This document shows positions 1 to 8,261 of a stretch of 13,331 bases of DNA, one piece after another. Position 1 is the first letter of the stretch; each line of letters starts with the position of its first letter. Below the pieces are notes generated by a model. The model saw only the letters and a program-made list of their open reading frames with translations, ran no database searches and had not been told where the DNA came from. Both the position numbers and the translations under genes were made by a program. This DNA comes from Bacteroidota bacterium (GTDB lineage Bacteria > Bacteroidota > Bacteroidia > Flavobacteriales_F > PHOS-HE28): contig JAEZCB010000162.1 in assembly GCA_023412755.1 (NCBI GenBank), positions 1 to 13,331 on the forward strand, given 5' to 3'.

Positions 1-1
1 G

Positions 2-265
2 TTATGGTATGATCTGGAGAAGGCGCCACTGGGTAGTGCCATAGATCTGCTGGTGGTCGACGGTCCACCGGATACGATCGCCCCACTTTCCAGATTTCCG
101 GCGGTGCCCTTACTAAAGAAGTTCTTCCGCAAAGGCACTCTAATATTGCTGGATGATGGAGATCGGGCCGATGAAATGATCATAGCAGAAAGATGGGCAG
201 CGGAATGCGAATTGGAAAAGGAATACCTGCCTTTGGAAAAGGGGGCATGGTTACTAAGATCCTGA
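2..265 (+). CDS. Class I SAM-dependent methyltransferase, C-terminal part (5' end outside window)
   Basis: The reading frame is open from the first complete codon and ends at TGA 263-265, giving about 87 residues of a C-terminal part. It reads as the second half of a Rossmann-fold methyltransferase of the Methyltransf_24 type. A strand ending in an acidic turn (LLVVDGPP) is followed by a helix, then a basic loop and a hydrophobic strand ending in paired aspartates (GTLILLDDGDRADE), as in enzymes with a late DD pair. The SAM-binding GxGxG region would lie upstream of the window. The GTG at 53 is an internal valine, not a start, because the frame continues upstream with sensible protein sequence. 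The last 12 bases overlap the 3' end of the converging ddl gene. The substrate cannot be told. Confidence 0.7.
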   Translation, partial: LWYDLEKAPLGSAIDLLVVDGPPDTIAPLSRFPAVPLLKKFFRKGTLILLDDGDRADEMIIAERWAAECELEKEYLPLEKGAWLLRS

Positions 266-1252
266 CCCCACCATCCCCCGCACCAGCCCATTCACTACAT
301 CCTTCACTCGCATATCCCCAGCCTCGATCATCTTGGGGAAGATACTCGCCTTGCTGAAGCCGGGAACTGTGTTCAGTTCGATCGTAAGCAACGATCCGGC
401 ATCATCTCCTCCGGTCCAGAAATGATCCACGCGTACCATGCCGCGGCAGGCGAACGCGCTATAAATGGCCTCACTTCGTTCCTGCACCATGCGGGTGATA
501 TGTGCTGGCAGTGGTGCGGGTACGATCTCTTCCGTATCCGCCGCATGGTACTTCGCTTCAAAATCGAAGAACTCGCGGCTGGTCCTGATCTCACAGACCG
601 GCAGGGCCTTCACTTCACCATTGATGCGCACCACGCCGCAGGTGAGCTCCCTGCCTGTTACGCCTGCCTCCACCAGCACCTGCTCACATTCCTGGAAGGC
701 CAGATCCAAAGCACCTTGTAATTCTTCGGCCTTCTTCACCTTGCTTACTCCAAGGCTGCTTCCGCTGCGGTCCGGCTTGACAAAGACCGGCAGGCCGAGC
801 TCCAAAATGGCTTTATGATCGACGGGCGAACCCTTGTGCAAAAGGATGGAGGAGGCTACTGGGAATTCCTGCTGCTTCAGCAATGCAATGGTTGCGAATT
901 TGCTGAAGGTGATGGACATGTTCAGTACATCGCCGGTCTGGTAAGGAACTCCAAGCATATCAAGATATCCCTGGAGTTTGCCATCCTCGCCCGGGGAGCC
1001 ATGGATGGCGATCAGCGCGGCCGCGATCTTTGAAGGACCATTACCAAGGTCCACTTGCATACCGCCCCTGTCCAATGGCAATGGGCGCTCTCCAGGATCC
1101 TCACAGCTCCAGACCTTATCGCTTATGCTGATGTATACCGGCCGGTATGCCTGCAGGTCCAATGCCTCCATCATGCGCTGGGCGCTTTGCAGGCTTATCA
1201 CCGATTCTCCGGAATATCCGCCGCGGAACACAGCGATGACAGGGCGTTGCAT
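254..1252 (-). CDS. ddl: D-alanine--D-alanine ligase
   Basis: This cytoplasmic ATP-grasp enzyme joins two D-alanines for the peptidoglycan stem peptide. Its 332 residues fit the family. Visible signatures in order are GGYSGE (Glu16, N-terminal substrate site), HGSPGEDG at 84-91, the ATP-binding KPDRSGSSLGV at 159-169, FDFEAKY at 229-235 with the conserved Lys-Tyr pair, RVDHF at 274-278 (Arg274, Asp276), and ELNTVPG at 292-298, where Glu292 and Asn294 are metal ligands, followed by the lid Ser303. All expected catalytic positions are present, so it should be active. The ATG at 1250-1252 begins directly before the first beta strand (RPVIAVF), so the start is secure. There is no Shine-Dalgarno sequence, as usual in Bacteroidota. 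It is divergent from the PASTA gene across 153 bp in which I see no convincing promoter. Confidence 0.96.
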   Translation of the reverse strand: MQRPVIAVFRGGYSGESVISLQSAQRMMEALDLQAYRPVYISISDKVWSCEDPGERPLPLDRGGMQVDLGNGPSKIAAALIAIHGSPGEDGKLQGYLDMLGVPYQTGDVLNMSITFSKFATIALLKQQEFPVASSILLHKGSPVDHKAILELGLPVFVKPDRSGSSLGVSKVKKAEELQGALDLAFQECEQVLVEAGVTGRELTCGVVRINGEVKALPVCEIRTSREFFDFEAKYHAADTEEIVPAPLPAHITRMVQERSEAIYSAFACRGMVRVDHFWTGGDDAGSLLTIELNTVPGFSKASIFPKMIEAGDMRVKDVVNGLVRGMVGSGS

Positions 1253-1405
1253 ATGCTGGCTATGGCCCGCGAAGTTCAGCCCGATGCAATGAAGGGGATG
1301 CTATAGCGTACAAGCAACTGTGAACCATGCGCTGTGGAATGCCGCAGGGTACCACCGGCTATCTTCGCGGCCCCGGCGCCACCTTTACACCATTATCGCC
1401 GCCTT

Positions 1406-2230
1406 ATGTTCAAAACGCTGGTCCACATTGTTCTGCCGCTGGTATTGGTGGCGCTGTTGTTCGTGGGCGGCTGGTTCTGGCTGGAGCGGTATACGCGCCA
1501 TGATGTGAGCCGCCGCGTTCCTGAGTTGAAGGGTCTTGGACTCGAGGAGGCCCGGGAGCTGCTGGCCAAGCGTGACCTGGAGGCACTGGTGATAGATTCG
1601 ATCCATAACCAGGATCTACCCCGTGGTACGGTGGTGGATCACGATCCGCCCGCGGGCCGTGAAGTGAAACCGGAGAGGAAAGTGTACCTGATCTTGAACG
1701 CCCAGCAGCCTAAGATGATCGATATGCCCCGGCTCATCGACATGTCCAAGCGCCAGGCGATATCCGTTCTGGAGATCATTGGCCTGCGCGTGCAGGAGCT
1801 GCAGTACCGGCCGGATCCCTGCACCGATTGCGTGCTGGACCAGTTGTACAAGGGTGATCATATTGCGCCGGATTCCCGCATACGGAGAGGGGAGGCCGTG
1901 ACACTCATACTGGGCAGTGGCGAGAAAGGGACGCGTGTGCCGGTGCCGGATCTGCGTGGATTGCAGTTCGCCGAGGTGCGCAGCGTTCTCAACATGGCTT
2001 CCCTGAACCTGGGCGCCATGTACTGCGAAGGATGCAATACCAAGGAGGATTCCGCGTTCGCGAGGGTGCGTCGCCAATCTCCTGTCCCTGGTCAGCATAA
2101 CCGTATCGCCCCCGGTGGGCTTATCGATGTTTGGCTCACTTCGGATACTGCGGGATTAAGACCTGTTCTGGATCCGGGAGATCCATCACTTTTTATGCAG
2201 GATGCGAATGATGATAGCGATGTACCGTAG
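1406..2230 (+). CDS. Membrane-anchored PASTA-domain protein (three PASTA repeats)
   Basis: The start at 1406 gives 274 residues opening directly with a membrane helix (about residues 5-26, MFKTLVHIVLPLVLVALLF). An in-frame ATG at 1334 would add an unlikely 24-residue basic leader. Three PASTA repeats follow at about 37-99, 103-171 and 176-246, each with the pattern valPdlxGlsxxxAxxxL, a PxxG turn and a closing hydrophobic strand (VYLILN, VTLILG, IDVWLT). No kinase domain is attached, unlike the PASTA Ser/Thr kinases of Gram-positives. PASTA repeats bind muropeptides or act as structural modules, so a periplasmic role linked to cell-wall synthesis is likely given the neighbouring ddl, but this is inferred. 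Repeat 2 carries Cys139 and Cys142, and repeat 3 carries Cys207 and Cys210. The 3' end overlaps the next gene. Confidence 0.9.
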   Translation: MFKTLVHIVLPLVLVALLFVGGWFWLERYTRHDVSRRVPELKGLGLEEARELLAKRDLEALVIDSIHNQDLPRGTVVDHDPPAGREVKPERKVYLILNAQQPKMIDMPRLIDMSKRQAISVLEIIGLRVQELQYRPDPCTDCVLDQLYKGDHIAPDSRIRRGEAVTLILGSGEKGTRVPVPDLRGLQFAEVRSVLNMASLNLGAMYCEGCNTKEDSAFARVRRQSPVPGQHNRIAPGGLIDVWLTSDTAGLRPVLDPGDPSLFMQDANDDSDVP

Positions 2231-4469
2231 TTCAGTCGTACTCTTTCTGGCCCTGGTGGCTTCGTTCGTTTCGGCGCAGCAGGAGGTGCTCATGCCGCTA
2301 ACCATGCGGCCCATGGCCGAGGCTTCCCTGCCGAAGAATGAGCAGAATTCGGTCTTTCTTTATCAGTTCGACACACTTGGTCTGCCGATCATGGATGATT
2401 TCTCCATCGATCGCACACGGAAGCGCTGGACACAGCCCGGCGACGAGGGCGTGGTGCTCGATGCCATCCATTACCACCTGGCCGTGGGTGGGGTTTCCGA
2501 ACCGGATATGGCCTTCGCGCAGGATACCACTTTCACCTATATCACGGATGTGGGCGAAGAGATCATCACAACCCGGACCGCATTGCCCCAGATCGAAGTG
2601 CTGATCACCGATCTGGATGTTCATCCTGTTGAAAGTGAACTGGTGCTGGTCTGGCCGCCGTACAACATCTACGACACGATCCAGGCACCCTCCCCGGACA
2701 CCCTGTTCATCGAGGATCCGGACCTTGTGCAGGATTCGCTCTTTGTTTACGTGGTGCCGCCCGATCAAGGCATATACCTCATGAACAATGTGCCTACCCC
2801 TTTGATCCTCTGGGAAGATGATGATGTGTACGTGAATGGCACCTATCCAGTGGCGCCACCATCCATTGGTGTGGCCACCTTCGATGGTCTGTCACGCACA
2901 GGCATCCCATATGATTTCATGAACTACAGTTCTCATGGTATCGCGGACAGGCTCACCTCCGTTCCGATCGATCTACAAAGGCCGGCCAGCGATTCCATCT
3001 ACTTCAGCTTCTTCTATCAGGCGCGTGGTTTCAGTGGTGACCAGATCGGCCAGCCTATAGACAGTCTGCTTCTGGAGTTCTATGCCCCTTTGGAGGATAC
3101 TTGGACAAGGGTATGGTCCCGGGCATATAACGCGCTGCTTCCCGATCACCAGCCCCCATTCCGCCAGGTGATGATCCCGATCAAGGAATTCAAGTACCTG
3201 CAGAAAGGCTTCCGGATGCGCTTTTCCAACTATGCCACATTGAGTGGCTCGTTCGATCACTGGCACCTGGACTATGTAAGGCTGGCCGCACAACGTGCAC
3301 ATGACGATACCACCATCGTGGATGTGGCCTATTTGTATCCGCCAGCTACGATGCTGGAAACATACACCTCCGTTCCTTACAACAAGTTCGAACTTTCACC
3401 GGCCACCTTGATGGCCAACAGTATTGTGCTGCCGCAACGAAACCTGGATGTGAATGATCGCTTCATCGACTATGGTTTCCGGGCTGGAACGTATGGTGGG
3501 CCATTGCAGAATTTCGATACCGGCACAAACACCTTCAACAACGCCAGCAGTGTGTTCCCTAGTGAACATCCCATAGTCGCATCCGGGTTTGTTTATGATG
3601 CACCGCCAGAAGAGGATGCGCGCTTCTATGATGTGCGCTTCTGGACCAATGCCACACCGGATTTCAACCGATACAACGATACCGCCCGATTCATACAGGA
3701 GATCAGCAACTACTACTCCTATGATGATGGAACGGCCGAGGGAGGATATGGCCTCACCAATGCACCCGGGGGAAGGGTGGCCTACCGTTTCGATCTGCTG
3801 GGCCCGGATTCCCTTAGGGCCATCCGTATGTATTTCAACCCCATGGCCAACCTTCCGCCATCGCCACACCCGACCACCGGATCCTTCCTTGTCACGGTAT
3901 GGTCCAGCCTTAGTCCGGAGGTGATCCAGCACCAGAACTTCTCCTTTTCTTCGCCGGAATACCGGTCCGATGGCATCAACAAATTCGTGGAATTTCCGTT
4001 GGATTCCGCCATTTATGTTGAGGGGACGATCTATGTGGGCTGGGTGCAGACGAACAACGTGAACCTCAACGTGGGCTTCGATCGCAACCGCAACAACCAG
4101 GGCCGCATTTCCTACAACGTTGGAGGCAATTGGAACACCACCAGTTTCGAAGGATCCCTCATGTTGCGGCCCGTGATGGTATCTCCTGTGGACCCATGGA
4201 CAGGGATCGGTGGCACGGCTGGTGGTGGTAACGAAATGTCGCTTCATCCCAATCCGGCCAGTGAGGGCTTTTGGCTTGCGCCGGCGCAGGATCCGCAACG
4301 TGGCATGGTAGAATGCCGGGATGCGACTGGCCGTCTCATATGGCAGGAGAGTTACATGCCTGGCCACTACTTTTCCACGAGCACCATGGCCAATGGTGTT
4401 TACCTGCTGCGCCTTACGGATGCCAGCGGTGCCGAAGTGGCCCGAACACGCCTGATGGTGCAACGCTGA
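2202..4469 (+). CDS. Secreted protein with C-terminal T9SS (type A) sorting domain
   Basis: A large exported protein of 755 residues. A signal peptide is clear (hydrophobic VVLFLALVASFVSA, cleavage about residue 25 before QQ). The last 79 residues form a Por-type sorting domain: LHPNPASEGFWL, then GxLIW, then NGVYLLRLTD and a terminal basic strand ending VQR. That domain sends a protein through the type IX secretion system to the surface or medium. The middle is beta-rich; the part with FSFFYQARG and DSLLLEFYAP resembles lectin or laminin-G-like sandwich segments common in such cargo. No enzymatic motif was recognised. ATGs at 2202, 2208, 2211 and 2220 all keep the signal peptide; the first is given, and 2220 is equally good. 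It overlaps the PASTA gene by 29 bp (11 bp if 2220 is used), and its stop overlaps the next start by one base, suggesting cotranscription. Confidence 0.9.
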   Translation: MRMMIAMYRSSVVLFLALVASFVSAQQEVLMPLTMRPMAEASLPKNEQNSVFLYQFDTLGLPIMDDFSIDRTRKRWTQPGDEGVVLDAIHYHLAVGGVSEPDMAFAQDTTFTYITDVGEEIITTRTALPQIEVLITDLDVHPVESELVLVWPPYNIYDTIQAPSPDTLFIEDPDLVQDSLFVYVVPPDQGIYLMNNVPTPLILWEDDDVYVNGTYPVAPPSIGVATFDGLSRTGIPYDFMNYSSHGIADRLTSVPIDLQRPASDSIYFSFFYQARGFSGDQIGQPIDSLLLEFYAPLEDTWTRVWSRAYNALLPDHQPPFRQVMIPIKEFKYLQKGFRMRFSNYATLSGSFDHWHLDYVRLAAQRAHDDTTIVDVAYLYPPATMLETYTSVPYNKFELSPATLMANSIVLPQRNLDVNDRFIDYGFRAGTYGGPLQNFDTGTNTFNNASSVFPSEHPIVASGFVYDAPPEEDARFYDVRFWTNATPDFNRYNDTARFIQEISNYYSYDDGTAEGGYGLTNAPGGRVAYRFDLLGPDSLRAIRMYFNPMANLPPSPHPTTGSFLVTVWSSLSPEVIQHQNFSFSSPEYRSDGINKFVEFPLDSAIYVEGTIYVGWVQTNNVNLNVGFDRNRNNQGRISYNVGGNWNTTSFEGSLMLRPVMVSPVDPWTGIGGTAGGGNEMSLHPNPASEGFWLAPAQDPQRGMVECRDATGRLIWQESYMPGHYFSTSTMANGVYLLRLTDASGAEVARTRLMVQR

Positions 4470-5566
4470 TGGAACAAGAACTACCGGAAGGGCCGCCCGA
4501 TGAGCAGGAGCTGTACGAGCATCATCGCATAATCTGCGATCCGAAACAAACGCAGATCCGGCTGGATAAATTCCTGTTCGATCGGTTGGCCCACACCTCG
4601 CGCAACAGGATCCAGGTGGCCGCCAAGGCCGGAAATGTGCTGGTGAATGGCAAGGCGGCCAAGCCAAGCCAGAAGGTGAAGCCCGGCGACGAGATCAGCA
4701 TCGTGCTGCCCTATCCGCAGCGCGAGGTGGAACTGTTACCGGAGGATATCCCGCTGAGCATCCTCTTTGAAGATGAGCATATCCTGGTGTTGGATAAGCA
4801 GGCTGGGCTCGTGGTGCATCCAGGCCATGGCAATTGGACCGGTACGCTGGTGAACGCATTGCTCTTCCATTTTGGAAAGCTTCCGGCCGTGCCGGGTGCG
4901 GATATCCCACGGCCGGGATTGGTGCATCGGCTGGACAAGGACACCAGTGGGGTTATGGTGATAGGGAAGACCGAGGAAGCACTCACACATCTGGCGCGGC
5001 AGTTCTTCCATCGCACCAGTGACAGGCGCTATAATGCACTTGTCTGGGGCGATCTCAATGAGGATGAGGGAGTGATAGAAGGCCACATCGGCCGCAGCCA
5101 GAAGGATCGCACCGTGCAGTTCGTATATCCTGAGGGCGATCAAGGTAAACCAGCGGTGACACGGTGGAAGGTAATTGAACGATTCCGCTACGTGACCTTG
5201 CTGGAATGCAAGCTGGAGACCGGCCGTACGCACCAGATACGCGTGCACATGCAATGGACCGGCCACCCGTTGTTCAATGATGCCGCCTATGGCGGGGACA
5301 GGATCCTCAAAGGCACCACCTTCACGAAATACCGCCAGTTCGTGGAGAATTGTTTCAGGCTACTCCCACGCCAGGCCCTGCACGCACGTACACTCGACAT
5401 CGATCACCCGATCACCGGAGAGCGGCTCCACTTCGAAAGTCCACTTCCAGCGGACATGCAGGCCGTACTTGAAAAGTGGCATACCTATACGAATGCCATG
5501 CCCCCGGGCAAAGACGATGATGATGAGGAGCCACTGGATAAGCAGGCAGTGAATAATATGCGGTGA
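4469..5566 (+). CDS. rluD: RluA/RluD-family 23S rRNA pseudouridine synthase
   Basis: This enzyme isomerises uridine to pseudouridine in rRNA, by homology the helix 69 positions of 23S rRNA (RluD type). Its 365 residues hold an acidic N-terminal leader, an S4 RNA-binding domain (about 27-85: RLDKFLFDRL, then VLVNGK and KPGDEI) and a PseudoU_synth_2 catalytic domain. The catalytic loop HRLDKDTSG is at 153-161, with Asp156 as the expected nucleophile. The later motif LETGRTHQIRVHM and the HPLFNDAAYGGD segment are also intact. The start ATG at 4469 shares one base with the stop of the preceding gene (TGATG), which points to coupled translation. A longer open frame beginning at 4271 is only a shadow of the upstream gene. 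The C-terminal tail is unusually acidic (KDDDDEEPLD). The exact target uridines within the RluA family remain an inference. Confidence 0.93.
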   Translation: MEQELPEGPPDEQELYEHHRIICDPKQTQIRLDKFLFDRLAHTSRNRIQVAAKAGNVLVNGKAAKPSQKVKPGDEISIVLPYPQREVELLPEDIPLSILFEDEHILVLDKQAGLVVHPGHGNWTGTLVNALLFHFGKLPAVPGADIPRPGLVHRLDKDTSGVMVIGKTEEALTHLARQFFHRTSDRRYNALVWGDLNEDEGVIEGHIGRSQKDRTVQFVYPEGDQGKPAVTRWKVIERFRYVTLLECKLETGRTHQIRVHMQWTGHPLFNDAAYGGDRILKGTTFTKYRQFVENCFRLLPRQALHARTLDIDHPITGERLHFESPLPADMQAVLEKWHTYTNAMPPGKDDDDEEPLDKQAVNNMR

Positions 5567-5603
5567 AGTTCTTGGTGGGCTCCCTGGGGGGGAGCAGGGA
5601 ACG

Positions 5604-6582
5604 ATGTTGAACTTTCGCCATCTGCTAGCACTCCTGCCGATGCGGTATACCTTGCTTTTCCTTTTTGTTCTTATCTATATAACCATCTGGGCTGCCACCT
5701 GGGGTGAACCCTGGCATGCTGCCGTGGTGAAGGAGGCGGATCGTTTCATACTCGGTGAGGGTCATTAAAGCCGATGAGGAGCATGGTGTCACAGTACGTA
5801 CGATCAAGACGCTGGGTGGGAAGGAAGTTCCTTCGAGAATGGAGATCCGATCATTCTACTTGCTTGATCTCTGCAGTACATCTGGTGGCCATGGTCCGGA
5901 TTTTGGGTTGAAGGAAGGGCGCCACTACTACCTGTTATTAAAGGATAAAGGCGAGGAAGGTCTGGCTCTGGCCACGCCTACCGCAGGTTTCGCGCTGTGA
6001 ATGAAGGCAATGTCATCGCAACATATCGGCACAGCTATCATCAAGCATTGGTGCCACAGCCATATATGAGCGTACCATGACCGCGATCTTCGATCATCAC
6101 CATTGAAGACCGTTCGATGGGGTCGCGATCGATGCATTCATTCGCGAACATCTGGCCAGGGCACCTGCGGCCATCACCGATGAGGAGATGGAAAAGTTCT
6201 TCCTACAGCATGTGGCACTCGAATGTGTTCAACATCTGCTCCTCGAAGGCCATTACGATCTCATCATCCCATTCCTCAACGACTCGGCCAATTTCCATAA
6301 CCAGATATCAGCCGCAGAGCATTGCGTGCGCACCATACGCCGGCGTGCCGGAAAGCTTTGCTCGGCTTGATCGCAGAACCAACAGCGGATGATCTCTTTA
6401 AGGTGGTTTGCAACTGGATGTTGGTTGAAATGCACCCAGTGGAAGAAAAACCACGTCTCCAAGATCTTGTTGCGACCGCCTCAGCCGAAGAGAATGGTTT
6501 TGATGGGAACATCATAGATCCACGCATTTGCACACACGTGCCCACGGTAAATGCGTTGAAGGCACTCATGGCTGGCATGTGA
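5604..6582 (+). pseudogene. Decayed gene for an exported protein of unknown family (four frameshifts, one nonsense codon)
   Basis: No single frame is open, but joining frames gives one coherent protein of about 325 residues. It starts at ATG 5604 with an N-terminal membrane segment or signal (YTLLFLFVLIYITIWAATWG). It changes frame near 5754, again at 5997 (GFAL continuing as VNEGNVIATYRH), again near 6073 (PYMSV continuing as TMTAIFDHHH), meets TGA at 6104 (before RPFDG), and changes frame a last time near 6318 (HNQISAAE continuing as ALRAHHTPACRKALL). It ends at TGA 6580-6582. Three of the shifts are explained by loss of a single base, two of them in a GG pair. The first half is beta-rich with an LDLCSTSGGHGPDF segment; the second half is helical and HEAT-like. 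I do not recognise the family. Neighbouring genes are intact, so genuine decay is favoured over sequencing error. Confidence 0.75.
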
Positions 6583-6635
6583 AGCAGGTTTGTCGCTAGG
6601 TCCCGCTATCTTTCAGCGGAACATAGGCATTACGG

Positions 6636-7577
6636 ATGGGGATGAGACGTATGATCCTGGATACCCTCCGGGCATTTTGGAAATTCGAGCCATTGGAGCG
6701 GTTTCTGGCGAGTCTAACCCAGGGCAGGACTTATGGCACATTCATCACAAAGCTGGCTCCCAACCATTATCAGTATGGAAAAGGCACCAAGCGCCATGTG
6801 CTGCGGGATGGCATACACTATGAACTGGACCTTTCGGATATCGTTGATTGGTACATCTACTTTGGCTTCATCGATCCCGCACGGAAGCATCTCTATCCAT
6901 TGCTGAGACCAGGTGATGTGGTGGTGGATATCGGGGCCAACGTGGGCGACATCAGCATGCACTTCGCGCGCATCGTTGGTCCTTCCGGCAGGGTATTGGC
7001 CTTCGAGCCGCATCCACTGAACCATACGCGTATGAAGCGTAACCTGGAACTGAATCATTTCAACAACATTGTTCTGGAGCGTGTTGGGCTTGGAGCAAGG
7101 CCCGGCCGGTTCGCCATAAAGAGCATCGAGGAAGGCAACCAGGGTATGAACCGTATCGTTGCGGATGATGCGGCAGGTCATATGATCGAGGTCACCACTT
7201 TGGATGATCATCTCGCAAGCCGGCCGGTGCCTCGCTTGGACTTGATCAAGATCGATGTGGAAGGCTTCGAGTTGAATGTGTTGCAAGGAGCGGAACAGGT
7301 GCTGAGGCGTTTCTGGCCTATCCTCTTTATCGAGCTTGATGACCGGAACCTACGTGAACAGGATACCGATGCTCGAGGCCTGATCCGTTTTCTTGAGAAG
7401 ATCGGTTACACTAGTGTAAGGGCCGATAACGGTGCAGTGATCACGGCGGCCAGTGATCTTCATCACTGTCATTTCGATATTATCGCCAAGCATTTGTTTT
7501 GGCCGAAGACAAACTTACCCCCGCAACATCCCGTAAACCTCTCTCCCAATAGTTACGATTCCCAAGCATTGTGCTAG
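6636..7577 (+). CDS. FkbM-family SAM-dependent methyltransferase
   Basis: A 313-residue class I methyltransferase. The SAM-binding motif I is clear (DVVVDIGANVGDISMHFA, about residues 94-111), followed by the acidic ribose-binding motif (VLAFEPHPLNHTRMKRNLELN). The FkbM hallmark comes later as LIKIDVEGFELNVLQGA, then LFIELDD. FkbM enzymes O-methylate sugars or other small molecules and are often found near glycan or polysaccharide loci. No glycan genes are visible here, so the substrate is unknown. The N-terminal about 90 residues are the usual helical cap. The last about 26 residues, rich in Pro, Asn and Ser, extend past the fold. ATGs at 6636, 6642 and 6651 are all possible. The gene stands alone between a decayed gene and a convergent gene, and no convincing promoter was seen upstream. 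Confidence 0.88.
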   Translation: MGMRRMILDTLRAFWKFEPLERFLASLTQGRTYGTFITKLAPNHYQYGKGTKRHVLRDGIHYELDLSDIVDWYIYFGFIDPARKHLYPLLRPGDVVVDIGANVGDISMHFARIVGPSGRVLAFEPHPLNHTRMKRNLELNHFNNIVLERVGLGARPGRFAIKSIEEGNQGMNRIVADDAAGHMIEVTTLDDHLASRPVPRLDLIKIDVEGFELNVLQGAEQVLRRFWPILFIELDDRNLREQDTDARGLIRFLEKIGYTSVRADNGAVITAASDLHHCHFDIIAKHLFWPKTNLPPQHPVNLSPNSYDSQALC

Positions 7578-7645
7578 GTGGACACGTGGTCGAATTCAGC
7601 AAGTTGCTATAGTCAGTACTGCCGATCGCACTTTCAAGCCATGAT

Positions 7646-8179
7646 CTATTTTGAATGGTCCTGATCTTTATCCAGTGTCATTTCAAAGAATTGGAACCAG
7701 TCATCACCACGCTTCATCTCACCCTTCTCATACCATTGACCCTTTTCGTTCAGGCGGATGATGTATCTCATATTCTCGTTGGGATACCAATGGAACCCAC
7801 CGTCGATCAACTCAGCGTCATAGTCGCCACTTCGGCCTGATGCCAGATAGGAGCGGAAGTTGAACTTGCCATCGGCCTTGTTGTAGGTCACAATGGCCAG
7901 TGCGTTGTGGATGGTCTTTCCTTCAGCCTGCCCCATTCCTTCGATGAGGATGGCCGTGCTATCCAGCTTAAAGCTGATCTTCTCGGTCTGTTCGAAAGCG
8001 TGCTTTTGCCCGTCACGCCCCATCATCCAACCGCTACCTGACCAATCACCCGTGATAAAGGCCAATTCTGAAATGGCCTTTTTGGCCACGGTATCCGTTT
8101 CCGCCTCCTGTGCATGAACACTTGGAACGGCGAAAAGGAATAGGATCGTGAGGATCCAAGCTTGGCTATGTCTGATCAT
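7646..8179 (-). CDS. Exported lipocalin-like beta-barrel protein (DUF1579-like), unknown function
   Basis: The start at 8179 gives 177 residues opening with a signal peptide (MIRHSQAW followed by ILTILFLFAVPSVHA, cleavage about residue 23 before QE). The upstream in-frame extension to 8269 would bury the signal behind 30 residues and overlap xth, so it is rejected. The mature part begins with a helix, then LAFITGDWSGSGWM, a typical opening of small lipocalin-like or DUF1579-type barrels (first strand GxWxGxG). It continues as alternating strands (AILIEGMGQ, NALAIVTYN, KFNFRSYLASG, GGFHWYP) to a basic tail. Relatives are described as extracytoplasmic ligand-binding or assay-type domains without known chemistry. 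It lies 62 bp downstream of xth on the same strand, with a possible promoter of its own inside that gap and the end of xth. Confidence 0.75.
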   Translation of the reverse strand: MIRHSQAWILTILFLFAVPSVHAQEAETDTVAKKAISELAFITGDWSGSGWMMGRDGQKHAFEQTEKISFKLDSTAILIEGMGQAEGKTIHNALAIVTYNKADGKFNFRSYLASGRSGDYDAELIDGGFHWYPNENMRYIIRLNEKGQWYEKGEMKRGDDWFQFFEMTLDKDQDHSK

Positions 8180-8227
8180 GAGGCTTGAGTTAATGGATCG
8201 AAGAGACGGATCAATATGTGTTGGTGA

Positions 8228-8261
8228 CAATGTTAACATACTTATTGGATCTCCAACCAAA
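8228..8261 (-). promoter_or_regulatory. Possible Bacteroidota-type promoter for the lipocalin-like gene
   Basis: On the minus strand there is TTTG (plus-strand 8258-8261), a 22-bp spacer, then TAACATTG (8228-8235), which matches TAnnTTTG at 5 of 6 fixed positions. It lies about 45 bp before the ATG at 8179. The spacer is slightly long, so the call is tentative. Confidence 0.3.

Noticed and set aside
1616..2098. 160-codon minus-strand open frame opposite the PASTA gene
   Set aside because: It lies wholly within a clear three-repeat PASTA protein and has no recognisable fold or start context.
3396..4667. 423-codon minus-strand open frame opposite the T9SS cargo gene and rluD start
   Set aside because: It is antisense to two well-supported genes, is rich in His, Arg, Gly and Pro, lacks domain character and spans the gene junction. 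It is a GC-driven shadow.
5579..5595. GCTCCC/GGGAGC hairpin after the rluD stop as a terminator
   Set aside because: The stem is only 6 bp, the arm is part of a G7 run, and there is no T-tract on either side.
6603..6619. CCGCT/AGCGG hairpin and TATCTTTC box before the FkbM gene as promoter or operator
   Set aside because: The nearest TTTG is only 14 bp upstream of the box, too close for the Bacteroidota promoter, and a 5-bp stem is easily found by chance.
7578..7645. Bidirectional terminator between the convergent FkbM and lipocalin-like genes
   Set aside because: Only short palindromes (AGCAAGTTGCT, CAGTACTG) are present, with no strong stem and T-tract.
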